From Fusibacter sp. 3D3 (GTDB taxonomy: Bacteria > Bacillota > Clostridia > Peptostreptococcales > Acidaminobacteraceae): a DNA stretch of 64,000 nt. A program made the position numbers and the translations under genes. The DNA lies in contig NZ_BDHH01000004.1 of the NCBI RefSeq assembly GCF_001748365.1, forward strand, positions 225,174 through 289,173, read 5' to 3'. The notes below the pieces were generated by a model. That model made no database searches. It was not told the DNA's origin and saw only the letters and a list, made by a program, of their open reading frames with translations. The number at the start of each line of letters is the position of its first letter. Position 1 is the first letter of the stretch. Positions 54,744 to 63,236 of this stretch are shown in pieces.

Positions 54744-55514
54744 ATGAATAATCTAGATCCAAAACTGGTTATGCCACATGAACGGGTGGATGATTTACAA
54801 TTGGAGGGCCTTAAAATTATTCAGGATCCAAAAGGATTTTGCTTTGGGATAGATGCGGTGTTGTTAAGTCACTTTGTAAAGGTGAAGCGGACACATCGAA
54901 TTGTTGAATTCGGAACAGGGACTGGAATTATTCCCATACTGCTGGCAGGCAAAACACAATTTGAACATCTCTATGCATTTGAAGTGCAGGAAGAGGTTGC
55001 TGATATGGCCAGTAGAAGTGTAAAATTAAACCATTTGGAAGATAAAATTGAAATCATTCGAGCGAACTTAAAAGCGGCGCTTTCCTATTTGGATAAGGGG
55101 ACTATCGACACCGTTGTAAGTAATCCACCCTATATGAGCACAGATGGCGGTATCAAAAATCCTTCTGACAAGAAAGCAATATCAAGACATGAAGTGCTTT
55201 GTACACTGGAGGATGTCATCGTCAATGCTAGCGTTCTTTTAAAACCGAGTGGTAATCTGTACATGATACACAGACCCAATCGGTTAGCTGATCTTATCTA
55301 TCTTTGCAAACAAAACAAATTGGAGCCTAAAGAAATTCGAATGATTCAACCGTATGCACATAAAAAACCCAACATATTTTTAATAAGGTGTACAAAAGGG
55401 GGAAGGCCAGATCTCAAATTTCATGATCCTTTAATTGTGAGGACAGATCAAGGGGATTATACAAAGGAAATTTACGATATTTATGGCATGGAAAACATCA
55501 CTGTTTTTGAATAG
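54744..55514 (+). CDS. trmN6: tRNA1(Val) A37 N6-methyltransferase (TrmN6/YabB)
   Basis: This 256-aa SAM-dependent N6-adenine methyltransferase starts at ATG 54744, with TTAGGAG upstream; an in-frame extension upstream runs through repeats and is not used. Motif I is VEFGTGTGIIPILLAG, and the catalytic NPPY box is VVSNPPYMS. DDLQLEGLKIIQDPKGFCFGIDAVLL is the family's N-terminal signature. It modifies A37 of tRNA-Val. Gene position (between ricT and rsmI) is the usual one. Confidence 0.9.
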   Translation: MNNLDPKLVMPHERVDDLQLEGLKIIQDPKGFCFGIDAVLLSHFVKVKRTHRIVEFGTGTGIIPILLAGKTQFEHLYAFEVQEEVADMASRSVKLNHLEDKIEIIRANLKAALSYLDKGTIDTVVSNPPYMSTDGGIKNPSDKKAISRHEVLCTLEDVIVNASVLLKPSGNLYMIHRPNRLADLIYLCKQNKLEPKEIRMIQPYAHKKPNIFLIRCTKGGRPDLKFHDPLIVRTDQGDYTKEIYDIYGMENITVFE

Positions 55515-55556
55515 ATTTTTAAATAGATTTAATGCGTTAAACTGAGGAGATGGATT

Positions 55557-56399
55557 ATGAGAGGTAAACTATATATATGTGGGACTCCAATCGGCAATTT
55601 AGAGGATATTACCTATAGAGCTCTAAGAATTTTGCAAACGTGTGATGTGGTTTTTGCAGAAGATACACGTCATAGTTTGAGATTGCTCAATCATTTTGAA
55701 ATCAAAAAGCCACTTTACAGTTATCACGAACATAACAAGCAGTTAAAGGGTCCTGAAATTTTAGGCAAATTGGATGCGGGAGATATGGTGGCACTTGTGA
55801 CTGATGCTGGTATGCCAGGCATTTCAGATCCAGGCCATGATGTGATAAAATTGTGTATTGAACAGGGATATGAATTTGAGATTATACCAGGTGTCACTGC
55901 ATTTACAACTGCGCTTGTAGGTTCGGGGCTTGATACTTCAAGGTTTATCTTCGAAGGCTTTTTGGACCGAGACAAGAAGACGCGAAAGACGTATCTTGAG
56001 GGCATCCAATATGAGAAAGGCACTTTAATCTTTTATGAGTCACCACATCGCATCAAAGCCACTCTTAGAGCGATCTATGATGTATTTGGCAATCGAAATG
56101 CAGTTATTGCAAGAGAATTGACGAAGAGATATGAGGAATATAAAAGAGGGCCTTTGCTAACCCTGATGGATCTTCTAGAAGAACAAGAAGTGAAAGGTGA
56201 AATTGTTTTATTGATTGAGGGCAGTATTGAAGAAGCACCCAAGGGTGAGAGCATGATAGCGCTTTTATCTGTTGAAGCATTACTAAATCACTATATGGAA
56301 CAAGGCATAGATAAAAAAGAAGCGATTAAGAAGGTTGCTAAAGAAAAGCAAATTAAAAAATCCGAGGTCTATGCAATTTCGATTAAGGATTCTATTTGA
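55557..56399 (+). CDS. rsmI: 16S rRNA (cytidine-1402 2'-O)-methyltransferase
   Basis: This 280-aa tetrapyrrole-methylase-fold SAM enzyme has LYICGTPIGNLEDITYRALR, FAEDTRHSLRLLNHFEIK, VALVTDAGMPGISDPG, PGVTAFTTALVGSG and a C-terminal KSEVYAISIKD tail. RsmI methylates C1402 of 16S rRNA together with RsmH. GAGGAGATGG precedes the ATG. It is 42 bp after trmN6 and ends the darA-rsmI block. Confidence 0.95.
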   Translation: MRGKLYICGTPIGNLEDITYRALRILQTCDVVFAEDTRHSLRLLNHFEIKKPLYSYHEHNKQLKGPEILGKLDAGDMVALVTDAGMPGISDPGHDVIKLCIEQGYEFEIIPGVTAFTTALVGSGLDTSRFIFEGFLDRDKKTRKTYLEGIQYEKGTLIFYESPHRIKATLRAIYDVFGNRNAVIARELTKRYEEYKRGPLLTLMDLLEEQEVKGEIVLLIEGSIEEAPKGESMIALLSVEALLNHYMEQGIDKKEAIKKVAKEKQIKKSEVYAISIKDSI

Positions 56400-56475
56400 T
56401 CCCTTAGTGGGTTATGAAGGTAGCGAAGCGGACTGAGTATGCATTTTGATTCATAATGAAAAAGGAGGGCAAACA

Positions 56476-58014
56476 TTGAAAAAAGAATTATTGATTGAAG
56501 ATGTTTTAATTGAAGCAATTCCCTCACTTGCAGGGACTGAAAGCATTGTACTTGAAGCACTTGCTGTTGACATTATTGAAGTTTATCAGAGACAAATGGT
56601 TGGATTTAAAAATAAAATTGAAGATTTACTGCGCTATAAAGACCGTGAAATTGATGCGTTTTCACTTGGAGATGCCATTTCAGATGGAATTTGTTTAGCG
56701 GATAGCAAAGGGATTGTAATGGCCATTAACAAGAGCTATTCTGAAATAACAGGCGTTCCAGAATCTTTTATTATTGGCAAGAGCATTGAGATTCTCAAAG
56801 AAAGGATACAGACGGAAAAAATAGCTGCCCTTATGGCAATAGAGCAGAAAAAGAAAATATCAACGTTTACGACGATCGGTTCTAACAATAAAAAAGCGCT
56901 TATCACAGGATATCCCTATTTTGATGAAAATGGGAATGTGACCAGTGTTTTAACGGTCATTAGAGATTTAACGGAGATCATTGAGGTAAAAGAAAGACTT
57001 GAAGCCGTAGAACGCGAGAGTGAAATCTATCGAACTGAATTGGATTATTTGCGGAAAGAACAAAATTATAAATCCAGTTTGATCGGTGAAAGTAATTCAA
57101 TTCAGAAAATTAGAGAGCTGATTCGTCATGTTGCAAAGACAGAGGCAACGGTTTTGATAACAGGAGAAACTGGTTCTGGAAAAGAAGTTATAGCGAGAGA
57201 AATTCATCAAAATAACGGTAAGAATGGCGCCCCTTATATTAAGGTAAACTGTGCTGCAATTCCGGATTCACTTTTAGAATCGGAGCTTTTTGGTTATGAA
57301 AAAGGTGCTTTTACCGGTGCACTCAATAAAAATAAACCCGGAATGTTTGAACTTGCAAATGGTGGCACAATTCTCTTGGATGAGATTGGTGAAATGCCCT
57401 TAAATCTTCAATCCAAGTTACTGCGTGTTTTACAGGAAAAAGAGTTGAGACGCATAGGTGGGACGACAAGTATAAAGCTAGACGCAAGAGTGATTGCCTC
57501 TACAAATCAGAATTTAATGGAACTGATTGCAGAGAAGCGCTTTAGAGGGGATCTTTATTACCGATTGAATGTTGTTCCCATTCATATTGCACCACTTCGT
57601 GAGAGAAAAGAAGATATCCCACTTCTTGCAATGCATCTTTTGGAGGCCTTAAATGAGAAGTATAAGCAGAAAAAAGTGATCGATCAAACAGGAATTGCTG
57701 CATTTGAGCAATATAGCTGGCCAGGCAATGTCAGAGAGCTTGCCAATGTGATTGAAAGATTGATTGTATCAGATACTGCAAACAGAATTACTTATGAAGG
57801 CATCATTAGTGTATTGGGCAAAAAGTCACATTTAGAAGAGGGCTTATTGGATTCAATGCCCCTAAAGGAAGCCGTTGAAAAAGTGGAAAAAAAGATGATT
57901 GAAAACGCTTTAAAAACTTATGGAAGTACCTATAAAGCTGCAAAAGCGTTGGGAACAAGTCAGCCAACGCTTTTTAGAAAAGCCAAGTATTATAATCTTA
58001 CCGAAGGACTCTGA
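56476..58014 (+). CDS. Sigma-54-dependent activator with PAS domain (first of two)
   Basis: This is a 512-aa activator. TTG 56476 is chosen because AAAGGAGGGC lies 6 bp upstream. A PAS domain (SDGICLADSKGIVMAINKSY, residues about 70-180) is followed by a short coiled coil and the AAA+ domain: Walker A GETGSGKE, the GAFTGA loop, LLDEIGEM, and RLNVVPI. The C-terminal Fis-type HTH is KAAKALGTSQPTLFRK. It is of the family that controls aromatic or amino-acid catabolism in anaerobes. It overlaps the start region of the next activator, so both are probably co-transcribed. Likely targets are the sigma-54 promoters at 59.9 and 63.0 kb. Confidence 0.92.
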   Translation: MKKELLIEDVLIEAIPSLAGTESIVLEALAVDIIEVYQRQMVGFKNKIEDLLRYKDREIDAFSLGDAISDGICLADSKGIVMAINKSYSEITGVPESFIIGKSIEILKERIQTEKIAALMAIEQKKKISTFTTIGSNNKKALITGYPYFDENGNVTSVLTVIRDLTEIIEVKERLEAVERESEIYRTELDYLRKEQNYKSSLIGESNSIQKIRELIRHVAKTEATVLITGETGSGKEVIAREIHQNNGKNGAPYIKVNCAAIPDSLLESELFGYEKGAFTGALNKNKPGMFELANGGTILLDEIGEMPLNLQSKLLRVLQEKELRRIGGTTSIKLDARVIASTNQNLMELIAEKRFRGDLYYRLNVVPIHIAPLRERKEDIPLLAMHLLEALNEKYKQKKVIDQTGIAAFEQYSWPGNVRELANVIERLIVSDTANRITYEGIISVLGKKSHLEEGLLDSMPLKEAVEKVEKKMIENALKTYGSTYKAAKALGTSQPTLFRKAKYYNLTEGL

Positions 58015-58052
58015 TGGAGAGTTGTAACAAGTTCGTAGAAGGAGTTGTTATC

Positions 58053-59528
58053 GTGAGTGAAATAAATTTAAAACAAGAAGCATACTGGTTTAATGAACTT
58101 ACAAGTGTCATGTCTGAGGGCATATATCTCACGGATAAGAATGGTCTTGTTTTATTTGTAAACAGAGCATTTACAGAGATTACAGGCATTAAAAAGAACG
58201 AAGTCGTTGGCAAAAACATTCAAGATTACCTTGATGAACAGTATGCTAAAGGCACTTATAAGCGATTAGATATTGATGTCAAGTCGCATTTGGAGCAAAA
58301 TAAGGCATCTGTTGGCGATAAACCGGAGTCGCTTTGGGCAATGGTAATGAAAAAAAAAACAGAAGTGTCCTATGCGTCTTTTCTCGTCAATGAAGGGTTA
58401 AAAAAAGTAGTGCTTTTTTTAGGACATCCTATTTTAGATGAACAGGGGACTATCCAGAATGTCATCGTTTTATTGCAAGATATGACTCAGAATAGCACTC
58501 TTAAGGATGAACTCACAAGAATTGAAGATAAGACAAATCAGTATTTGAGTGAGATTATATACCATAGAGAGGCTCAAATTGATCAAAAGGGTTTTATGGG
58601 TAACTCCGAGGCTATAAAGGCCATAAAAAAGGTCATTGCGAACATTTCAAATACGGATGTGAGTGTTTTAATTCAGGGTGAAACAGGTGTTGGTAAAGAG
58701 ATTGTGGCACATGAGATTTATAGGTTAAGTCAGCGCAAAGATAAACCTTACATCAAAATAAATTGTTCAGCAATTCCCGAGAATTTATTAGAGACAGAGT
58801 TATTTGGGTATGAGCCAGGAGCTTTTAGTGGTGCATCCAAAAAGATTAAAATAGGGTATTTTGAAATGGCGAACCAGGGGACGTTATTACTTGATGAAAT
58901 AGGAGATATGTCTTTTTCAATGCAGGCGAAATTATTGAGAGTGCTTCAAGATCAAGTGATTATTAGAGTTGGTGGTGTAAGACGTATTGCACTTGATGTG
59001 AGAATCATTGCCTCAACAAGTAAAGATTTAATTCAGGGGATTAAAGAAGGCCTTTTTAGGGAAGATTTGTATTATCGCTTAAATATAATGCCGATCATCG
59101 TTCCCCCTTTAAGAGAACGCAAAATGGATATTGCGGTGTTAACACAATATATGTTAGAACAGTTTGGTAAAAAATACAATCGATCGCCAGTGCTTAGTCA
59201 AGAAGCTATGGCGGTATTAGAAACTTATTTTTGGCCTGGGAATGTAAGAGAACTTAAGAATATATTAGAGCGAATGGTGATTGTGAATGGGGATGGCATC
59301 GTTGAATCTCAGCAAGTCTTAGCTCTACTTGGTGGGGAACAGAAATCTATTGAGATGCCTATGAATACGGCTACGGATTTAAATGTTGCAACAGCGCAAT
59401 TTCAAAAAAAGATGATTGAAAGTGCATTACAGACCTATAAGAGTACTTATAAAGCAGCAGAAGCATTAGGGGTGACTCAATCCACAATTTCAAGAAAAGC
59501 AAAAGCACTGGGAATAACGGACTGGTGA
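58053..59528 (+). CDS. Sigma-54-dependent activator with PAS domain (second of two)
   Basis: This is a 491-aa activator. GTG 58053 is chosen because AGAAGGAG lies 7 bp upstream; the longer frame starts at ATG 58014 on the previous stop. The PAS domain has YLTDKNGLVLFVNRAF. The AAA+ domain has Walker A GETGVGKE and a sigma-54-contact loop GAFSGA, in which the usual Thr is Ser. The C-terminal HTH is KAAEALGVTQSTISRK. GAFSGA proteins can be less active or inactive as activators, so this copy may act as a modulator or hetero-oligomer partner of the first one. Confidence 0.9.
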   Translation: MSEINLKQEAYWFNELTSVMSEGIYLTDKNGLVLFVNRAFTEITGIKKNEVVGKNIQDYLDEQYAKGTYKRLDIDVKSHLEQNKASVGDKPESLWAMVMKKKTEVSYASFLVNEGLKKVVLFLGHPILDEQGTIQNVIVLLQDMTQNSTLKDELTRIEDKTNQYLSEIIYHREAQIDQKGFMGNSEAIKAIKKVIANISNTDVSVLIQGETGVGKEIVAHEIYRLSQRKDKPYIKINCSAIPENLLETELFGYEPGAFSGASKKIKIGYFEMANQGTLLLDEIGDMSFSMQAKLLRVLQDQVIIRVGGVRRIALDVRIIASTSKDLIQGIKEGLFREDLYYRLNIMPIIVPPLRERKMDIAVLTQYMLEQFGKKYNRSPVLSQEAMAVLETYFWPGNVRELKNILERMVIVNGDGIVESQQVLALLGGEQKSIEMPMNTATDLNVATAQFQKKMIESALQTYKSTYKAAEALGVTQSTISRKAKALGITDW

Positions 59529-59548
59529 TGCAAGATTGCATCTTGAGT

Positions 59549-59564
59549 GATTCAATATCGAATC
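59549..59564 (+). promoter_or_regulatory. Possible activator-binding dyad, distal copy
   Basis: GATTCAATATCGAATC contains ATTC-N6-GAAT, as at 59784-59799 (13 of 16 identical). It lies 21 bp after the stop of the second activator and about 350 bp upstream of the -24/-12 promoter. Confidence 0.4.
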
Positions 59565-59589
59565 GTTGTTTTGATTATATATCATTAGT

Positions 59590-59660
59590 TTTCGTCCAGC
59601 TTAGAGGCAGGAATGTTCAGCCTGCTCTAATCGGTTAGACGAGAACGGGTCCGGCAAAAA
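59590..59660 (+). other. Structured RNA-like segment downstream of the activators
   Basis: TTCGTC (59591-59596) and GACGAG (59638-59643) could close a helix around a second hairpin, TTAGAG-g-CAGG with CCTG-CTCTAA (59611-59630). A-rich and G-rich short runs follow (ACGGGTCCGGC, then eight A). No known RNA family was recognised. It precedes a strong terminator and could be part of the activator mRNA's 3' region. Confidence 0.3.
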
Positions 59661-59765
59661 AAAGGGCAATGATTTGGAAACAAAACTTCATAAAGAGTAG
59701 GTACTCAAAGGTTTTAAAGTGTATGAAATTATGAATTTTATCAGATGAAGTAGACGCAATAAATC

Positions 59766-59821
59766 AAATGAGGCCATAAGAATGATTCAAATTTGAATCG
59801 TTCTTATGGCCTCATTTTTTT
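59766..59821. terminator. Long palindromic terminator, also contains an ATTC-N6-GAAT dyad
   Basis: AAATGAGGCCATAAGAA and TTCTTATGGCCTCATTT, extended by GATTC/GAATC, give a 26-bp stem with one mismatch, followed by seven T. It ends the activator transcript. Confidence 0.85.
59784..59799 (+). promoter_or_regulatory. Candidate upstream activator site for the first sigma-54 promoter
   Basis: GATTCAAATTTGAATC is centred 117 bp upstream of the GG of the -24 element. The ATTC-N6-GAAT dyad matches that at 62913-62926, which is 114 bp upstream of the second promoter. It lies in the apex of the terminator palindrome, so the match could be partly fortuitous. Confidence 0.5.
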
Positions 59822-59905
59822 CGAACTGTACGCTAAGATATAGGACATCATTGAAATTGAAGCCTTAGGGAGCACGTTCTATTGAATATAGGGGGTGTAT
59901 TTTTA

Positions 59906-59921
59906 TTGGCATAAAGATTGC
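59906..59921 (+). promoter_or_regulatory. Sigma-54 promoter of the C-C hydrolase operon
   Basis: TTGGCATAAAGATTGC has GG and GC spaced as in the consensus TTGGCAC-N5-TTGC. It is the only such site in the 59529-59969 gap. It should start a transcript about 36 bp before the 59970 start codon. Confidence 0.85.
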
Positions 59922-59969
59922 GTTAATTATAGATAGTCAATAATTTAACAATTAACTGGAGGCGTAAGT

Positions 59970-60791
59970 ATGGATAATTCGATGTCAAAGAGAGTTCCTG
60001 TTACAGAACTGGACAAAACAAAAAGTTATTTCAAGTATTATGATCAAGAAATGGTACCAGCACCAAAAGAAAAATATGAAAGTGTTTTGAGAGGCCCGTT
60101 AGATCCTAGAAAAGCAACACCGTTTAAAGATCGAAATAAATTGTTTGAGCCAGGATATCTTGAAGATGAAATTGGCTACACTGTTTTTGAAGATGGCACA
60201 GGATTTGTGGCTAATCTGACATTTATGCCAGGTGTGACGACGGATATGTTTGACTGGTGGTTTGCATGGCATGGCTTAGATCATTTAAGATATACAATTT
60301 GGGATCCAGAAGATCACTATAAAGCAGAAACGATGCAAAGAGCACAAGCAATGGATTCAAGCCTTTCTTATAAAGAACGTTATTGGAATACAACACATCA
60401 TGTCGTTGAAGATATAGGCATGGGTCCAGAAGGTTTATTCATCAATTTTAAATATCCAGGTGATTTGGGATTTGACGTGAGCAAAATTGGCACCGAAGCT
60501 TGCGGCACAATTGTTTGCGCAAGAGGTTATGGAGAAGGTCTACCGCCATTTGCGTCAGTGCCAACGATTATGACACACTTTGTCAGACCAGTAGAAGGTG
60601 GCATTGAACTCAGGTCAAGATTTTGGATGGGTTGGACAGTGCAAGATGGTAAAGATATTAAAGCAATTCCAGATTGTGTGAGCGTTCCGATTTTTGGACC
60701 CAAAGCGCTCTGTCTTCATAATATCAAAGAGTTTACAAATTTAGCGGCATTGTTACCCAAAATCTATAGTGAAGAAAAAGACAATTTCTAG
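59970..60791 (+). CDS. DAPG/phloretin hydrolase-like C-C hydrolase
   Basis: This 273-aa protein belongs to the PhlG/phloretin hydrolase family (retro-Friedel-Crafts C-acyl cleavage). The family signature with zinc-binding residues is visible in DMFDWWFAWHGLDHLRYTIW and DPEDHYKAETM, plus HHVVEDIGMGP and the final RSRFWMGWTVQDGK. Relatives hydrolyse 2,4-diacetylphloroglucinol or phloretin to phloroglucinol and an acid. The substrate here is unknown. CTGGAGG precedes the ATG. It is the first gene behind a sigma-54 promoter, followed by ferredoxin and flavoprotein genes. Confidence 0.8.
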   Translation: MDNSMSKRVPVTELDKTKSYFKYYDQEMVPAPKEKYESVLRGPLDPRKATPFKDRNKLFEPGYLEDEIGYTVFEDGTGFVANLTFMPGVTTDMFDWWFAWHGLDHLRYTIWDPEDHYKAETMQRAQAMDSSLSYKERYWNTTHHVVEDIGMGPEGLFINFKYPGDLGFDVSKIGTEACGTIVCARGYGEGLPPFASVPTIMTHFVRPVEGGIELRSRFWMGWTVQDGKDIKAIPDCVSVPIFGPKALCLHNIKEFTNLAALLPKIYSEEKDNF

Positions 60792-60808
60792 AAAAGGAGC
60801 TTTATACC

Positions 60809-61051
60809 ATGAATATGAATAATCAAGTGAAATTCAACGCGGATACTTGTATTGGCTGTAAACTATGCTACAAGTCGTGTTTTATTGATGTCATCAGATG
60901 GAATGAAAATGAGAAGAAACCAGAATTCAAATATCTCGAGGATTGCGTACATTGCAATTATTGCGAGATTGTATGTCCAAAGCATTGTATAGAAATTATA
61001 CCAGATTTTAAAGGGGAACTTTTCCATCAAAGTTTTGAGCAATATAAATAA
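60809..61051 (+). CDS. Two-[4Fe-4S] ferredoxin
   Basis: This 80-aa protein has two CxxCxxCxxxC-type motifs: CIGCKLCYKSC (residues 12-22) and CVHCNYCEIVCP (44-55). The second motif runs directly into KHCIEI. It resembles the beta subunit of fumarate/APS-reductase-like enzymes. Together with the next gene it probably forms a reductase or an electron-transfer pair. AAAAGGAGC precedes the ATG. It is 17 bp after the hydrolase gene and 33 bp before the flavoprotein gene. Confidence 0.9.
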   Translation: MNMNNQVKFNADTCIGCKLCYKSCFIDVIRWNENEKKPEFKYLEDCVHCNYCEIVCPKHCIEIIPDFKGELFHQSFEQYK

Positions 61052-61084
61052 TCAGTTTTCACAAAGAAAGAAGGGAGCATTTAG

Positions 61085-62770
61085 ATGAGTAATAACATTA
61101 ATCTTAAGACGGATATACTGATTGCTGGTGGCGGAATTGCTGGCCTAACAGCAGCTGTTATAGCGAAGGAAAAAAATCCAGAGTGTGAAGTTTTGATCAT
61201 AGAAAAACAGACATGTGGTTATAGTGGAAAAGCAAACCGCGGTGGTGGTGTCCTGCAATATTTCGATCTCAATCGCATAAAACCGATAGAATTTGTTGCC
61301 TATCATGCCAATTCAGTGGGCTGTTTCTTAGGAGATCAAGAGCAAATGCTCAAGTATGTGAGCCTTAACAATACAATGATCCATAAACTCGAAGAATGGG
61401 GCGTTAAAATACCAAGAAATGAAGAGGGTAGTTTAAAAATAGTACCAACGGGCCCAATGACGGGTATGGTCGGTGTGGATTTAGATATCACGATTCAAGT
61501 GAGAAGAACTGCTGAAAAAAAAGGCGTTAAAATCATAGATAAAGTGACCCTTTCGGATCTTTTGGTTAAAAACAATCAGGCTATTGGTGCAACCGCATAC
61601 AGTATTTTAGAGGGCACATTTTATACCATTCAAGCCAAATCCGTGATACTGGCAACGGGTAGCCAAAACTATAGGATCGTTAACATGTGGGCAAATGGTA
61701 GAGGTGATGGTATTGCAGCAGCTTATAGGGCAGGTGTTGAAATGCGAAATGCTGAGTTTGGAAACTTCGCTCAACTCTTCAAGGTGGCAAGTCATCATGA
61801 ACTCGTCTTTAATGAAAACTGTTTGTACAATGTACAGGATGAAAATATCACTAAAAATTTCAGATTGTTTCCAGAAGCAGATATCAATTCAGATGCGCTT
61901 GCAGAATGGTACAACCAAATGTCTGCAGGCAAAGGACCAATTTCAATGAAGCCTGAAACCTGCCCAATGACTAAAGATGATGAAGTTTTATTCACGACGA
62001 GCAATATTTGGGAAAGACCCTATGGTCTTAAATTCTGGCAAACGATTTACAGAAAGTGTCATGAAGTTGATGTGAACAATGAAGTTGCACCTGGATTTTT
62101 GGGAGAGCAATCACCTGTAAAAGTGGGTCGCAACATGGAAACAACCGTAAACCATTTGTATGCAATTGGTGATATGAGCTATGCCGGTTCGTGTATAGCC
62201 GGTGCGGTCCCAGCGCCTCCGGGAAGAAACAGGGGCTCTGGAATCTTAAATGCAGTCTTTGCAGGTATTGTGGCTGCTGAGAAAACGGTTGAAGCGCTTC
62301 CAACGTGCGTTTATCAAGAATTGGATGAAAATCAGGTGAAAGCACAGAGGGAACGCACTTTTGCACCGCTTGAAAGAAGTTCAGGCATCACTGCTAAAGA
62401 GCTGATTCAAGAGGTACAGCGCATTATTGCACCTGTTGAAAATAGCATTTACATGACAGATCAAAGGCTAGGTATATGCTTAAGAAAAATAGAAGCAATC
62501 AAAGCAAAAGTAGACCAGTTAAAAGCAGATGATTATCATGCGTTATTATCATGTCATGAAGCAGAAGCGATGGTTTTATCTGCGGAAATGTTCTTTAAAG
62601 CAGCTTTGATGCGTAAGGAGACAAGAGGTTGGTTTAGACGTGAAGATTATCCAGGTCGAGATCATAAAAACGGGTTGAAGTGGATTACGATTAAAAATCA
62701 AATGGGCGAGATGGTAATGGGTACGGAGGCTGTTCCAGTGGAAAAATATCCAATTAAACCCTACTGTTAA
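61085..62770 (+). CDS. FAD-dependent reductase of the fumarate reductase/AprA type
   Basis: This 561-aa flavoprotein starts TDILIAGGGIAGLTAAVIA (FAD-binding Rossmann motif). It has a second glycine-rich cluster SGKANRGGGVLQYF, ILATGSQNYRIV, and IGDMSYAGSCIAGAVPAPPGRNRGSG. The C-terminal helical domain is that of succinate dehydrogenase/fumarate reductase/adenylylsulfate reductase flavosubunits. The APS-binding residues cannot be judged. Together with the ferredoxin it may reduce a C=C bond or accept electrons from ferredoxin. AAGGGAGC precedes the ATG. Confidence 0.85.
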   Translation: MSNNINLKTDILIAGGGIAGLTAAVIAKEKNPECEVLIIEKQTCGYSGKANRGGGVLQYFDLNRIKPIEFVAYHANSVGCFLGDQEQMLKYVSLNNTMIHKLEEWGVKIPRNEEGSLKIVPTGPMTGMVGVDLDITIQVRRTAEKKGVKIIDKVTLSDLLVKNNQAIGATAYSILEGTFYTIQAKSVILATGSQNYRIVNMWANGRGDGIAAAYRAGVEMRNAEFGNFAQLFKVASHHELVFNENCLYNVQDENITKNFRLFPEADINSDALAEWYNQMSAGKGPISMKPETCPMTKDDEVLFTTSNIWERPYGLKFWQTIYRKCHEVDVNNEVAPGFLGEQSPVKVGRNMETTVNHLYAIGDMSYAGSCIAGAVPAPPGRNRGSGILNAVFAGIVAAEKTVEALPTCVYQELDENQVKAQRERTFAPLERSSGITAKELIQEVQRIIAPVENSIYMTDQRLGICLRKIEAIKAKVDQLKADDYHALLSCHEAEAMVLSAEMFFKAALMRKETRGWFRREDYPGRDHKNGLKWITIKNQMGEMVMGTEAVPVEKYPIKPYC

Positions 62771-62825
62771 AAGAACGTTTTTATCACAAAAGGCATCGCT
62801 TTGTATGCAAAATAAAACGCAAGCA

Positions 62826-62859
62826 ATTCATAAGTGAATTGGTTAATTCGTTTATGAAT
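62826..62859 (+). promoter_or_regulatory. Two ATTC-N6-GAAT dyads, 20 bp apart
   Basis: ATTCATAAGTGAAT (62826-62839) and ATTCGTTTATGAAT (62846-62859) form together an 18-bp-arm inverted repeat with one mismatch. Centres are 20 bp apart (about two helical turns). They lie about 170-205 bp upstream of the second -24/-12 promoter. No T run follows, so this is not a typical terminator. Confidence 0.5.
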
Positions 62860-62912
62860 TGCTACAAAATGTTGTCCTATGCTTCTTTTTTTTTAAAATT
62901 TATTCATTATTA

Positions 62913-62926
62913 ATTCAAAATTGAAT
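62913..62926 (+). promoter_or_regulatory. Candidate upstream activator site for the second sigma-54 promoter
   Basis: ATTCAAAATTGAAT is centred 114 bp upstream of the GG of the -24 element. The wider arms CATTAT-AATTCAA and TTGAATT-ATAATG also pair. Confidence 0.55.
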
Positions 62927-63030
62927 TGATAATGAAATGTTTTTATAAAAATTTTATAGAGATTTTGAAAAAAAAGAATAGATGCATTTAAAAACGTTGA
63001 AAATTAGCTAAATTTTTATTGTAATTCAAT

Positions 63031-63046
63031 TTGGCATGCATATTGC
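63031..63046 (+). promoter_or_regulatory. Sigma-54 promoter of the cupin-SDR operon
   Basis: TTGGCATGCATATTGC has the same GG/GC spacing as the promoter at 59906. The predicted start (about 12 bp after the GC, near 63057) coincides with the first base of a leader helix. Confidence 0.85.
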
Positions 63047-63056
63047 GATTATGATT

Positions 63057-63197
63057 AGTGCGCTATTAATTTTGAATCAGGGATAGAGATTACTTGTATT
63101 TGAGTAATTTTTAGAGGGAAACTGCATTCAAGGAAGACAATCCCATATCAATAATGGATGTACCAATCGCTACCAATGAAGTTTTAATAGCGCTACT
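63057..63197 (+). ncRNA. Structured 5' leader of the cupin-SDR operon
   Basis: GCGCTATTAA (63060-63069) and TTAATAGCGC (63184-63193) form a perfect 10-bp helix. It is extended by AGT/ACT to 13 pairs with one bulge, and closes a 115-nt domain. Inside is a hairpin ATTACT/AGTAAT (63089-63107). The 5' strand sits at the expected transcription start. The leader ends about 40 nt before the start codon. No known riboswitch was recognised. Confidence 0.5.
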
Positions 63198-63236
63198 TCA
63201 TTTTTCAGTTCATTTATAAACGAAGGGAGAATGTAC

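Noticed and set aside
62823-62862. Terminator after the flavoprotein gene
   Set aside because: The hairpin is not followed by a T run; its dyads match the ATTC-N6-GAAT motif, so a protein-binding role is preferred.
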